Part shown: positions 9,009 through 17,387 of the stretch, in pieces
Position numbering within the stretch: the first letter of the stretch is position 1
How the letters are laid out: the number at the start of each line of letters is the position of its first letter
NCBI GenBank assembly: GCA_964536015.1
Contig: CAZHVS010000001.1
Location: 186,001 to 250,000 of the forward strand
Direction of reading: 5' to 3'
Length of the DNA stretch: 64,000 nucleotides
Origin: CAZHVS01 sp964536015
GTDB lineage: Bacteria > Bacteroidota > Ignavibacteria > Ignavibacteriales > Ignavibacteriaceae
The notes under the pieces: generated by a model
Told to the model about the DNA's origin: nothing
Database searches by the model: none
The model's input: the letters and a program-made list of their open reading frames with translations, nothing else
Made by a program: the position numbers and the translations under genes

Positions 9009-9788
9009 ATGAAAATCTATCTACAAATATTTTTCATTTTGCTATTAGTTGGTTTTTACTCATCTGCTCAGGAGGTTGAGCGGATGGAGGCGGGAATAGA
9101 AGAACAGCTTGGAAAGAAAATTCCATTGAACTTGTTTTTTATTGATGAGAATGGAGACAGCGTTCAATTAAAAGAACTAGTTAAAAAACCGACAATTTTT
9201 TTGTTTGTCTATTATAATTGTACCTCATTATGTAATCCATTAATGGCTGAGGTTGCTTCCCATATTTCGAAACTTGATCTTGAACCCGGTAAAGATTATA
9301 ATATTATCTCAATCTCATTTGATGAAAAAGAAAATTGGAAACTCGCAGCAAGTAGAAAAATAAATTATCTGCATGCTATTGAAAAAGATTTTCCAGAGGA
9401 TGCTTGGAGATTTCTTACAGCAGATAGTATCACTATCAATAAAATAACTAAAGCATTCGGATTCAAGTTTAAAAGATTGAATACTCAATTCAGTCATCCA
9501 AGTGCTCTGATTTTAACTTCACCGGAAGGAAAAATTACTCGTTATCTGCCGGGGACAACATTCTTAACTTTTGATATTAAAATGGCATTAATAGAAGCGT
9601 CAGAAGGAAAAGTTGGTCCAACTATTTCAAAAGTTCTTCAGTTTTGTTTTAGTTATGATGTTGAAGGCAGAAAATATGTTTTGAATATCACAAGGATTGC
9701 GGGGGTTGGAATTATATTCTTGGCAATTCTGTTTGTAATTTTACTAACAATTAAACCAAAAAATAAAAAATACAATAAAGGTATTTAG
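9009..9788 (+). CDS. sco: Sco1/SenC-family copper chaperone for cytochrome oxidase
   Basis: A 259-residue thioredoxin-fold protein with a signal peptide (through 'FYSSAQ'), the copper-binding CxxxC motif 'CTSLC' at residues 71-75, and the conserved distal His in 'FSHPSAL'. A C-terminal membrane helix (about 225-247) is present, which is less common in Sco proteins and would tether it at both ends. Sco proteins deliver copper to, or reduce, the CuA site of subunit II. The gene starts directly at the end of the cytochrome gene and is 2 nt ahead of the oxidase subunit I gene. Confidence 0.92.
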   Translation: MKIYLQIFFILLLVGFYSSAQEVERMEAGIEEQLGKKIPLNLFFIDENGDSVQLKELVKKPTIFLFVYYNCTSLCNPLMAEVASHISKLDLEPGKDYNIISISFDEKENWKLAASRKINYLHAIEKDFPEDAWRFLTADSITINKITKAFGFKFKRLNTQFSHPSALILTSPEGKITRYLPGTTFLTFDIKMALIEASEGKVGPTISKVLQFCFSYDVEGRKYVLNITRIAGVGIIFLAILFVILLTIKPKNKKYNKGI

Positions 9789-9790
9789 TA

Positions 9791-11416
9791 ATGTCTTCGA
9801 ACATAGAAAATATAAATAATGTAAGTTACCTTGAGTATAAAGGAAGATACAAAGGAATTAAGAGCTGGATTTTTTCAACTGATCATAAGCGAATTGGAAT
9901 ATTATATCTTATTTCAATGTTAGTTTTCTTCGCTATCGGAGTTACATTCGGTTTTTTAATGAGACTTGAGTTGATTGCACCCGGAAAGACAATCGTTGAT
10001 GCTCAAACTTATAATTCTTTGTTTACGTTGCACGGAATTATAATGATATTTTTATTCATCATTCCTGGATTGCCGGCAGTGTTTGGTAACTTTTTCTTGC
10101 CGATTTTAATTGGTGCAAAGGATGTGGCTTTCCCTCGGTTGAATTTACTTTCTTGGTGGCTTTTTATTTCTGGTGGATTGCTTGCAATTATATCTGTATT
10201 TTTACCTGGCGGACCATCAGATACAGGGTGGACATTTTACATACCTTACAGCATAAGGTCATCTACTAATGTTATGCCTGCTTTATTAGCTGCTTTTATT
10301 TTAGGTTTTTCATCTATTCTTACAGGTTTGAATTTTATTACTACAATTCATCGTTTACGGGTTCCAAGCATGGATTGGTTTAAGATGCCTTTATTCTGCT
10401 GGTCGCTCTATGCAACTTCATGGATTCAGATCCTGGCAACTCCAATAATTGGAATTACTTTATTGTTGGTTACTTTAGAAAGAGTTTTTGGATTTGGAAT
10501 TTTTGATCCGGCACTTGGCGGTGATCCTGTGCTTTATCAGCATTTATTTTGGATTTATTCTCATCCTGCAGTCTATATTATGATTCTGCCTGCTATGGGT
10601 GTTATCTCTGAAATTATTCCTGTATTTGCAAGAAGAACAATTTTTGGGTATAATTTTATCGCTTACTCAAGTTTGGCAATTGCATTGTTTGGTTCTCTTG
10701 TTTGGGCTCATCATATGTTCACTGTTGGTATGAGCGGAGCGGCAATGTTTTTGTTTTCATTCCTTACTTTTATAGTTGCAATTCCAAGTGCTATAAAAGT
10801 ATTCAACTGGGTTGCAACTCTCTATAAAGGTTCAATTCAAACCGATCCACCATTATTGTTTGCTCTTGCTTTTATTTTTCTTTTTTCAATTGGCGGATTT
10901 ACCGGTTTGATTCAAGGTGCTTTATCTGTCAATATTCATATTCACGATACTTCTTTCATCGTTGCACATTTTCATTATGTGATGTTTGGAGGAACAGGAT
11001 TTGGAATTTTTGCTGCATTACATTATTGGTTCCCAAAAATGTTTGGAAAGTTGTACAATTTTTTTACTGCAAAAATTGCCTTTTGGTTTTTATTTATTGG
11101 TTTTAATGTTCTTTATTTTCCAATGTTTGTGATGGGTTGGCTCGGTATGCCAAGAAGATATTATGATTATTTGCCTGAATATCAGGTTTATCATTTTATT
11201 TCCACAGTTGGTTCATGGATTCTCATTACCGGTCTAATAATTATGGTCGCAAATTTAATTGTCGCTGTAAAAAAGAAAGAAAAATTTATTGAAATAAATC
11301 CCTGGGGAGGAGAGTCACTCGAATGGAAAACCACAACACCTCCACCGCTTGAAAATTTTGTTTCAATTCCTGTGGTAACAGAAGCTCCTTATGAATATAA
11401 AATTAATGAACAATAG
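9791..11416 (+). CDS. ctaD: Haem-copper oxidase subunit I, A2 type
   Basis: A 541-residue, 12-helix subunit I that holds haem a, haem a3 and CuB. The CuB His is in 'YSHPAVY' (residues 256-262), and the His-His pair is in 'VWAHHMF'. The A1 class has 'GHPEVY' at this place; the Tyr-Ser motif without Glu marks the A2 class, as known from Rhodothermus and Thermus caa3 oxidases. The haem ligands 'LHGIIM' (start) and 'HFHYVMFGG' are present. It reduces oxygen to water and pumps protons. It is encoded before subunits III, IV and II, which is not the usual II-I-III order. Confidence 0.96.
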   Translation: MSSNIENINNVSYLEYKGRYKGIKSWIFSTDHKRIGILYLISMLVFFAIGVTFGFLMRLELIAPGKTIVDAQTYNSLFTLHGIIMIFLFIIPGLPAVFGNFFLPILIGAKDVAFPRLNLLSWWLFISGGLLAIISVFLPGGPSDTGWTFYIPYSIRSSTNVMPALLAAFILGFSSILTGLNFITTIHRLRVPSMDWFKMPLFCWSLYATSWIQILATPIIGITLLLVTLERVFGFGIFDPALGGDPVLYQHLFWIYSHPAVYIMILPAMGVISEIIPVFARRTIFGYNFIAYSSLAIALFGSLVWAHHMFTVGMSGAAMFLFSFLTFIVAIPSAIKVFNWVATLYKGSIQTDPPLLFALAFIFLFSIGGFTGLIQGALSVNIHIHDTSFIVAHFHYVMFGGTGFGIFAALHYWFPKMFGKLYNFFTAKIAFWFLFIGFNVLYFPMFVMGWLGMPRRYYDYLPEYQVYHFISTVGSWILITGLIIMVANLIVAVKKKEKFIEINPWGGESLEWKTTTPPPLENFVSIPVVTEAPYEYKINEQ

Positions 11417-11433
11417 TTTTAAGAGGTAATTAA

Positions 11434-12057
11434 TTGAACGAAGTTACAGAAAATATTTCCGAACATACTCATCGTGATGATGTTGGTGCAAGAATGGGTA
11501 TGTGGTTGTTCTTGTTTACAGAATTGCTTCTCTTTGGAGGAATGTTCATTGCATATGCTGTTTACAGATATTTACATCAACAGGAGTTTCATGTTGCTGC
11601 AAGAGAGTTGAATACTTTGTATGGTGCATTGAATACTATAATTCTGTTAACAAGCAGTTTAACAATGGCTCTTTCTATTACTGCAATAAGAAAAAAGAAG
11701 AGAGAACTCTCAATCTTTCTTCAGGTGGTTACAATATTTTTTGCTTTTGGTTTTCTTGCAAATAAAATTTTTGAGTGGTCTGCAAAATTTCATCATGGAA
11801 TTTATCCCGGCTCTGATACTTTACTTTCTAAAAGCAATGGTGAAATTCTATTCTTTGGGCTATATTATCTAATGACTGGCTTGCACAGTTTGCATGTTAT
11901 AATCGGAGTTTTAATTATTGCTTATATGACTTATTTAACAATGAAGAATGTCATTACCGATGAAAGCTATGTTAAACTTGAAGTGGCTGGATTATACTGG
12001 CACCTTGTCGATATTATCTGGATATTTCTATTCCCGCTTTTCTATTTGATAACCTGA
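11434..12057 (+). CDS. ctaE: Cytochrome c oxidase subunit III
   Basis: A 207-residue membrane protein of the subunit III family, with 'GMWLFLFTELLLFGGMF' in the first helix and 'TGLHSLHVIIGVL' and 'YWHLVDIIWIFLFPLFYL' near the end, both typical. At about five helices it is the short bacterial form that lacks the first two helices of the mitochondrial protein. The start is a TTG at 11434, chosen because AAGAGG lies about 8 nt upstream and no ATG is available before the first conserved helix. Subunit III stabilises proton uptake by subunit I. Confidence 0.93.
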   Translation: MNEVTENISEHTHRDDVGARMGMWLFLFTELLLFGGMFIAYAVYRYLHQQEFHVAARELNTLYGALNTIILLTSSLTMALSITAIRKKKRELSIFLQVVTIFFAFGFLANKIFEWSAKFHHGIYPGSDTLLSKSNGEILFFGLYYLMTGLHSLHVIIGVLIIAYMTYLTMKNVITDESYVKLEVAGLYWHLVDIIWIFLFPLFYLIT

Positions 12058-12066
12058 GGAATTTTT

Positions 12067-12363
12067 ATGAATCATATTAGTAAAGAAGAAAAAGAACATC
12101 AAATCGGATATAAAATTTATTTTTTAGTCTGGATGGCTTTACTTGTTCTAACAGGATTAACAGTGGCAGTTGCCGGAATTAATTTTGGAAATATTACTGT
12201 TGCCACTGCAATTACAATAGCTTGTATAAAAGCTTATCTTGTTCTCTCAGTCTTTATGCATTTGAAATCGGAAGATAAAATGTTCAAGATTTTTGTAAGT
12301 GTTGCATTGATTTTTATAATAATTACACTTGCATTGTTATTTTCAGATTATAGTTTTATATAG
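12067..12363 (+). CDS. Cytochrome c oxidase subunit IV (prokaryotic type)
   Basis: A 98-residue protein with three membrane helices, the usual size and layout for the prokaryotic subunit IV (CyoD/CtaF-like) family. The middle helix contains 'KAYLVLSVFMHLK', the family's best-conserved stretch. It sits 9 nt after subunit III and 7 nt before subunit II. These small subunits are thought to help assemble or stabilise the oxidase rather than carry out redox steps. Confidence 0.88.
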   Translation: MNHISKEEKEHQIGYKIYFLVWMALLVLTGLTVAVAGINFGNITVATAITIACIKAYLVLSVFMHLKSEDKMFKIFVSVALIFIIITLALLFSDYSFI

Positions 12364-12370
12364 GTAACAT

Positions 12371-12985
12371 ATGAATTCTGCGACTAAATACGTAACATCT
12401 GTTGATAACACTTTTATTTTTATTGTTGGAGTCTCTGTCTTTTTCTTGTTGTTGATTACTTTCTTAATGATTTATTTTGTCTTTAAGTACAATAGAAAAA
12501 GAAATCCAAAAGCAAAAAACATTCATGGAAATTTTACGCTTGAAATTTTGTGGACAGTAATTCCTGTAATTATTGTTCTGTTTATGTTTTACTATGGATG
12601 GCTAGGATATGTTGATTTATCAAATCCGCCACAAAATGCAATGGTAGTTCAGGTTACAGGACAAATGTGGAAATGGAATTTTGAATATGATAACGGTTTG
12701 AAGTCTGATACTCTTTATGTGCCGCTTGGAAGAGCTGTAAGATTGAATATGACCTCTATGGATGTTAACCATAGTTTTTATGTACCTGCATTTCGCTTTA
12801 AAAAAGATGTAATGCCAAATAGAAAAACAATGGTTTGGTTCAGACCTGAAAGACTTGGTTCATATGATATTGCCTGTGCTGAATATTGTGGGCTTGATCA
12901 TTCAAAAATGTACACAAAGGTAATTGTTTTAAGTCCCGATGACTATACTAATTGGTATAATAAAACAATTCAAAAAATTAATTGA
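12371..12985 (+). CDS. ctaC: Cytochrome c oxidase subunit II (CuA, no cytochrome c domain)
   Basis: A 204-residue protein with two membrane helices and a C-terminal cupredoxin domain. The CuA ligands are complete: His in 'DVNHSFY', then Cys169, Glu171, Cys173, His177 and Met180 in 'CAEYCGLDHSKM'. The aromatic electron-entry patch ('QMWKWNF') is present. Unlike A2 caa3 oxidases, there is no fused cytochrome c at the C-terminus, so electrons must come from a separate cytochrome such as the one at 8076 or 13885. The next gene follows at once. Confidence 0.95.
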   Translation: MNSATKYVTSVDNTFIFIVGVSVFFLLLITFLMIYFVFKYNRKRNPKAKNIHGNFTLEILWTVIPVIIVLFMFYYGWLGYVDLSNPPQNAMVVQVTGQMWKWNFEYDNGLKSDTLYVPLGRAVRLNMTSMDVNHSFYVPAFRFKKDVMPNRKTMVWFRPERLGSYDIACAEYCGLDHSKMYTKVIVLSPDDYTNWYNKTIQKIN

Positions 12986-12999
12986 ATAGGTTTAATATT

Positions 13000-13869
13000 A
13001 TGAAAAATTTTTTAATAGTTCTTGGTGAATTAACAAAAATCAGGATTACTTTATTTGTAACACTATCTACAATTTTCGGATATATATTCGCAGCAGGTAT
13101 ATTGGACTGGAAAGGAATAATAGCATCAGTTGGAGTCCTATTATTAAGTTGCGGTTCAGCTGCGTTGAATCATTACCAGGAAAGAGAATATGATGCATTG
13201 ATGGAAAGAACGATGAATCGCCCTATTCCATCAAAAAGAATCTCTGCTGTAAATGCATTAATTATTTCAATATTTTTAATCATATCAGGGACTATAATTT
13301 TGTTCTCTGAAATCAACCTACTTACTGCTTCAATTGGATTGCTTACTTTATTCTGGTATAATGCAATCTACACTCCGCTAAAACGAAAAAATTCTCTCGC
13401 AATTCTTCCCGGAAGTGTAATTGGAGCTTTGCCTCCGGTAATTGGATGGATATCTGGTGGTGGTCATTTGTTAGATACTCAAATTATTATTATTGCAGCT
13501 TTCTTTTTCCTTTGGCAGATTCCACACTTCTGGATTCTACTTCTAACTTTTGGAAATGATTATCAACGAGCTGGATTTCCTGTAATTACAAAGTACATTA
13601 CTAATAAGCAGCTCTTAAAAATAACAAGTCTCTGGTCGATTGCGGTTGCTTTAACAAGCTTGTTGCTGCCTTTTTTTGATGTTGTTCAACTTTCATTGAC
13701 AAGTTATTTATTATTGTTTGCTGCTCTATGGTTTATTTATTCTTCATTAAAAATTTATAGTCAACCGAAATTGAAAGAATTTTCTAGGCTCGCTTTCAGA
13801 GGGATTAATTTATTTGTCCTTGAAGTCGTACTAATTGTTTCATTGGAAAAGTTAATCATATTTTTTTAG
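13000..13869 (+). CDS. ctaB: Protohaem IX farnesyltransferase (haem O synthase)
   Basis: A 289-residue UbiA-family prenyltransferase with about nine helices. The first Asp-rich substrate motif region reads 'NHYQEREYDALMERTMNRP', with the signature 'RTxNRP'. It makes haem O from haem b and farnesyl diphosphate, the first step towards haem A for the oxidase encoded upstream. The frame also allows a TTG at 12982 overlapping the ctaC stop, but ATG at 13000 is preferred because it has AGG about 10 nt upstream and needs no odd N-terminal extension. Confidence 0.93.
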   Translation: MKNFLIVLGELTKIRITLFVTLSTIFGYIFAAGILDWKGIIASVGVLLLSCGSAALNHYQEREYDALMERTMNRPIPSKRISAVNALIISIFLIISGTIILFSEINLLTASIGLLTLFWYNAIYTPLKRKNSLAILPGSVIGALPPVIGWISGGGHLLDTQIIIIAAFFFLWQIPHFWILLLTFGNDYQRAGFPVITKYITNKQLLKITSLWSIAVALTSLLLPFFDVVQLSLTSYLLLFAALWFIYSSLKIYSQPKLKEFSRLAFRGINLFVLEVVLIVSLEKLIIFF

Positions 13870-13884
13870 AATGGTGTAATACAA

Positions 13885-15243
13885 ATGGGTTTACTTGATA
13901 AATTAGTTTTACCGCAATCGCTTGAACATATTCAACTGCTTCATTACATGTCAATTGTTGTGATGTTTCTGTTTGTCCCTTTTTTTAGTTTAATGATTGG
14001 CGGAATTTTTATCTCTTTACATTATCATAAAAAAGGAATTAAAGAACAAAATAATAATTATCTAAAACTTGCAAGAAGACTAATAGAACTTACGACTGTA
14101 AATAAATCTTCTGCTGTCATTTTAGTTATTGTCCCTTTGGTAATAATGATTTTAATCTATTCCCAGCTTTTATATGGTGCCTCAATTTCTTCAGTAAATC
14201 TTTTCTTTATTTCGTTCCTGTTTATTCTTTTTGGCTTGATGCTAATTTTTTTGTACCGGTATTCTTTCTCATTAAAAAATATTATCGATTCTTTTTCATC
14301 AATTAGTAAATCAAAACAAAACGATATTGATAATGAAGTACTTGATGATTTGAATTTTTATAAAATTAAATTAAACAGGATTAATTATCGTGCAGGATTT
14401 TTGGGGGCGTTTCTGCTTTATGTTGCATCTTACTTTTTTATTGCGGCATTAACTTTTGCAGTCTATCCTGATCATTGGAAAAATTCCTTGAATCTATTCA
14501 CTGTTTTTTCTTCTTATTTTGTTTTCTTCAAATGGCTGCAATTTTTTTCATTCTCTTTTGCAATAACCGGCGGATTTATTTTATTTCACTTCTTCTTCTG
14601 GGAAGGCGGAGTTAAAGATGATTCATCATATCTAGATTTTGTAAGAATGTCAGCTTTGAATATCGTAATGATATTTTTGTTGATTCAGCCATTGTTTATA
14701 GGATTGAATTTGATAATCCTTCCTGCTGTTTCTTTATCAACTTCCGTATTCGGATTTGTTTTCTTTGCTTTGTTCCTAATATTTATTTCTTATCATTTTA
14801 TTTATGATATGATAAAAAATATGCATTTAAAGTTTAGCGGATGGATTTTTATTTTAATCATACTTTCAATGTTTGCTTTGACTGTAAGTGATCAAATTTC
14901 TTTGGATAACTCAACAAAGACTCATTCCGCAATGCTTAATTCACAATTTGAAATTGAATTCGCAAAACTTAAAAAAGAAACAAGTAAAGCGGGTGGAGTA
15001 AGTGGTGAAGAAATATATAAAACAAAATGTTCCGCTTGCCATAAATTTGACAAAAAAGTTGTCGGACCGCCTTATCGAGAAACACTTTCCAAGTATCAAG
15101 GAAAAGTAAGTGAATTAACTAAGTTTATAAACAATCCAAAGAAGATAAATCCCGATTATCCCCCCATGCCTGCACAAGGATTAAAACCAGCCGAACTTAA
15201 AGCTATTGCAACCTACATTCTTGAAGAAGTGAAAAAATATTAA
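13885..15243 (+). CDS. Eight-helix membrane protein with C-terminal cytochrome c domain, CydA-like N-terminus
   Basis: A 452-residue protein with about eight membrane helices (residues 25-347) and a periplasmic class I cytochrome c domain: CxxCH at 382-386 and the distal Met at about 428 in 'YPPMPAQG'. The first ~100 residues follow a pattern seen in cytochrome bd subunit I: a His before 'MFLFVPFFSLMIGG', then 'YLKLARRLIEL' and a second helix. I infer a distant CydA-like membrane module, not a true bd oxidase, since CydB and the Q-loop are absent. It is the last gene of the respiratory operon and could serve as an electron carrier to the CuA site, or as a separate redox module. Confidence 0.75.
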   Translation: MGLLDKLVLPQSLEHIQLLHYMSIVVMFLFVPFFSLMIGGIFISLHYHKKGIKEQNNNYLKLARRLIELTTVNKSSAVILVIVPLVIMILIYSQLLYGASISSVNLFFISFLFILFGLMLIFLYRYSFSLKNIIDSFSSISKSKQNDIDNEVLDDLNFYKIKLNRINYRAGFLGAFLLYVASYFFIAALTFAVYPDHWKNSLNLFTVFSSYFVFFKWLQFFSFSFAITGGFILFHFFFWEGGVKDDSSYLDFVRMSALNIVMIFLLIQPLFIGLNLIILPAVSLSTSVFGFVFFALFLIFISYHFIYDMIKNMHLKFSGWIFILIILSMFALTVSDQISLDNSTKTHSAMLNSQFEIEFAKLKKETSKAGGVSGEEIYKTKCSACHKFDKKVVGPPYRETLSKYQGKVSELTKFINNPKKINPDYPPMPAQGLKPAELKAIATYILEEVKKY

Positions 15244-15483
15244 ATCATGGACTTTTAGCAGCTCTGCAATCAAAAGGTAAAATTAAAATTATGCCTTCAC
15301 ACTCCGAATTAGAATATTGATATTGTAATCTTATTTTACAATAAAGTTCTGTAAGGAAAATTGTTAACACTTAAATAATTTTTCTGAATATAAAAAATTA
15401 TTAAATTGTACATAATGATTTGTAAAGAATCAGAAATGTAGAATGAACTTAAATAAGTACAATAAATATTCTTTGGGAGAAAA

Positions 15484-16737
15484 ATGAAAAAATTATTACT
15501 TTTAACTTTAGTTTTACTTTTCAGTCGTAGTATCTATTCACAATGGGTTCTTCAGAATCCGTCACCTGTAACTCAGAATCTTTATTCTCTTTATTTGTTA
15601 GGAAGCTCTTCAGGTTGGGCTGTCGGTGATCAAGGAAAGATCCTTAGGACAACTGATGGCGGTCAAAATTGGATTCTTCAAAATAGTGGTACCGTAATAC
15701 TTTTATCATCGGTTTATTTTCAAAACGATAGTGTCGGTTGGGCAGTTGGAAAAAGCGGTAAAATTATTAAGTCAACTAATGGGGGTGTGAATTGGTTTAC
15801 TCTAACCAGTGGAACAAACAGCGATTTGTATTATATATGTTTTGTAAATTTAAATATTGGTTGGGCAGTCGGCAGCAATAGTACAGTAATTAAAACATCA
15901 AATGGTGGCACTACCTGGAGTTCTATCAGCAGTAGTTCACTTAATTCACTTTTTTTTATCAATGAAAATATTGGTTGGGGAGTCGGACCCTTTGGAACAA
16001 TTTTAAAAACTACTAACGGAGGTTCAAACTGGGTAACTCAATTAATTGGAGATCAAAATGATCTTGAAACTGTGTTCTTCTCTGATTCTATTACGGGTTG
16101 GGTTGCAGGTGGAAATGGAACCATTTATAAAACTACTAATGGAGGAAATAATTGGGTGCAACAGACAAGTGGCACCACAAGTTATATACAATCAATATTT
16201 TTTATTAATAATTTAGTTGGATGGGCTGCCGGAAGCAGCGGTAAGATCCTGAAAACTACGAATGGTGGCGACAATTGGACGATACAAACAACAAGTACAC
16301 AAGTTTTACTTAACTCAATTTCATTTTTTAACAACTTCAATGGATGGGCTGTCGGTAATAATGGGACGATGTTAAAAACTACAAATGGAGGTGCCACATT
16401 CAATGACGATGAAAATAATTTTAATAATCCTTCTTTGTACCAACTTTCACAAAACTATCCAAATCCTTTTAACCCAAGCACAAAAATAAAATATTCAATC
16501 CCCATCAGTCATAATCCGACTCCTCACCTTGGAGAAGAACAGCGGGAAAGGTTAGTTACTCTAAAAGTCTACGACATCCTCGGGAGAGAAATAACAACTT
16601 TAGTAAACGAAGAACAGAATCCTGGTTATTACGAAGTAGAATTCGTAGAAACTTCGACATTACCAAATGGAATATATTTCTATCAATTACAAACCGGCAA
16701 TTATAAAGCAACAAAAAAGATGATTTTATTAAAATAA
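15484..16737 (+). CDS. Secreted Ycf48/BNR-like repeat protein with type IX secretion C-terminal domain
   Basis: A 417-residue protein with a signal peptide (through 'RSIYS'), then about seven repeats of the form GWAVG-x-x-G-x-I-x-K-T-x-NGG-x-x-W, typical of Ycf48-like or sortilin-type propeller blades. The last ~95 residues are a T9SS type A sorting domain: 'LSQNYPNPFNPSTKIKYSIP' (about 320-339) to 'KKMILLK'. Such proteins are exported across the outer membrane and attached to the surface or released. Residues ~342-358 form an extra stretch within the sorting domain (see findings). A ribosome site GGGAGAAAA precedes the ATG. The role is unknown. Confidence 0.88.
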   Translation: MKKLLLLTLVLLFSRSIYSQWVLQNPSPVTQNLYSLYLLGSSSGWAVGDQGKILRTTDGGQNWILQNSGTVILLSSVYFQNDSVGWAVGKSGKIIKSTNGGVNWFTLTSGTNSDLYYICFVNLNIGWAVGSNSTVIKTSNGGTTWSSISSSSLNSLFFINENIGWGVGPFGTILKTTNGGSNWVTQLIGDQNDLETVFFSDSITGWVAGGNGTIYKTTNGGNNWVQQTSGTTSYIQSIFFINNLVGWAAGSSGKILKTTNGGDNWTIQTTSTQVLLNSISFFNNFNGWAVGNNGTMLKTTNGGATFNDDENNFNNPSLYQLSQNYPNPFNPSTKIKYSIPISHNPTPHLGEEQRERLVTLKVYDILGREITTLVNEEQNPGYYEVEFVETSTLPNGIYFYQLQTGNYKATKKMILLK

Positions 16738-16761
16738 CATACCATTTCCAATAATTTTTTT

Positions 16762-16790
16762 AACCCCTCTCCTTGCTAAGGAGAGGGGTT
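16762..16790. repeat. Perfect 13-bp inverted repeat (REP-like hairpin)
   Basis: Arms 16762-16774 and 16778-16790 are exact reverse complements (AACCCCTCTCCTT) around a 3-nt loop. It starts 25 nt after the T9SS gene. No T-run follows on either strand, so it is a poor intrinsic terminator. GC content is well above its surroundings, and the flank continues with a G-rich 'GTGGTGAGG' stretch, as in dispersed REP-type elements. Confidence 0.7.
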
Positions 16791-16937
16791 GTGGTGAGGT
16801 TAGTTATTAAGCTATTCCTGATGAAACACAACTTACAGCAACAAAATCTACAGATTTCCAAGCTTTCTTTCAAAACGCCCTGAACACACTATAACCCTGT
16901 TTTTTTTATTTTAGCCATTTTGTACTTGTCAGCTAAA

Positions 16938-17042
16938 ATTGCATCACTGTCAGATGTCATTGAATTGATGTCAGGTCTCATTGCATTGGTGTCAGATGCT
17001 ATTGAATTGACGTCAGATTCCATAGTACTTATGTAATACTCT
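16938..17042 (+). repeat. 21-bp tandem repeat, about five units
   Basis: Four clear units (16938-16958, 16959-16979, 16980-17000, 17001-17021) and a decayed fifth (17022-17042) share ATTG-A/C-ATT-x-x-TGTCAG at a fixed 21-nt period. In the plus frame each unit gives seven residues of the form I-A/E-x-x-S-D/G-x, a heptad pattern. No spacers vary in length, so it is not a CRISPR array. Confidence 0.75.
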
Positions 17043-17175
17043 GTGAAGAAATTTTATAATATCGTGGCTATGTTGTTGGATTCTGTTTCGATATTAGCAG
17101 TAAAGTCGTCGTACCGTTTTGTTAGTCTATTGCTCCAAAATATGTAAATAAAATACATATTGACAGAAAATTTTA

Positions 17176-17265
17176 TGGCGGAAAGGGAGGGATTCGAACC
17201 CTCGGTACCCGCAAAGATACACACGCTCTCCAGGCGTGCCAGTTAAACCACTCCTGCACCTTTCC
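17176..17265 (-). tRNA. tRNA-Ser (anticodon GGA)
   Basis: On the minus strand the acceptor 5' GGAAAGG (17259-17265) pairs with CCTTTCC (17180-17186), followed by discriminator G and an encoded CCA (17176-17178). The anticodon stem CACGC/GCGTG holds loop CTGGAGA, giving GGA. A long variable arm (type II tRNA) and the GGTTCGAATCC T-arm are present. All parts fit a serine tRNA. Confidence 0.97.
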
Positions 17266-17387
17266 AAATATATTAAAATTGCAGGGCAAATATAGATATT
17301 AAGATATTCTTAATCAAAACTTTTCTTTATTAAAATCTGATTTGAGCAATAATTCTTATATTGCAAACCGATTTTAATAATTTAATT

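Larger units (their letters stand above)
16738..17175. other. Intergenic region with hairpin, 21-bp tandem repeat and ORF remnants
   Basis: This gap between the T9SS protein and the serine tRNA has no complete gene. It holds a perfect 13-bp hairpin (16762-16790) and a 21-bp tandem repeat (16938-17042). Read on the plus strand from 16884 to about 17037, the repeat lies in a ~50-codon open frame with no good start. A second short open frame (from about 17043, ending at the TAA in 'AATATGTAA') follows in another phase. Together they look like the remains of a coiled-coil coding sequence. Confidence 0.5.

Noticed and set aside
12371..12985. caa3-type oxidase
   Set aside because: Subunit II ends after the CuA domain; no CxxCH is present in it.
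16762..16790. Hairpin after the T9SS gene as an intrinsic terminator
   Set aside because: No T-run follows the stem on either strand.
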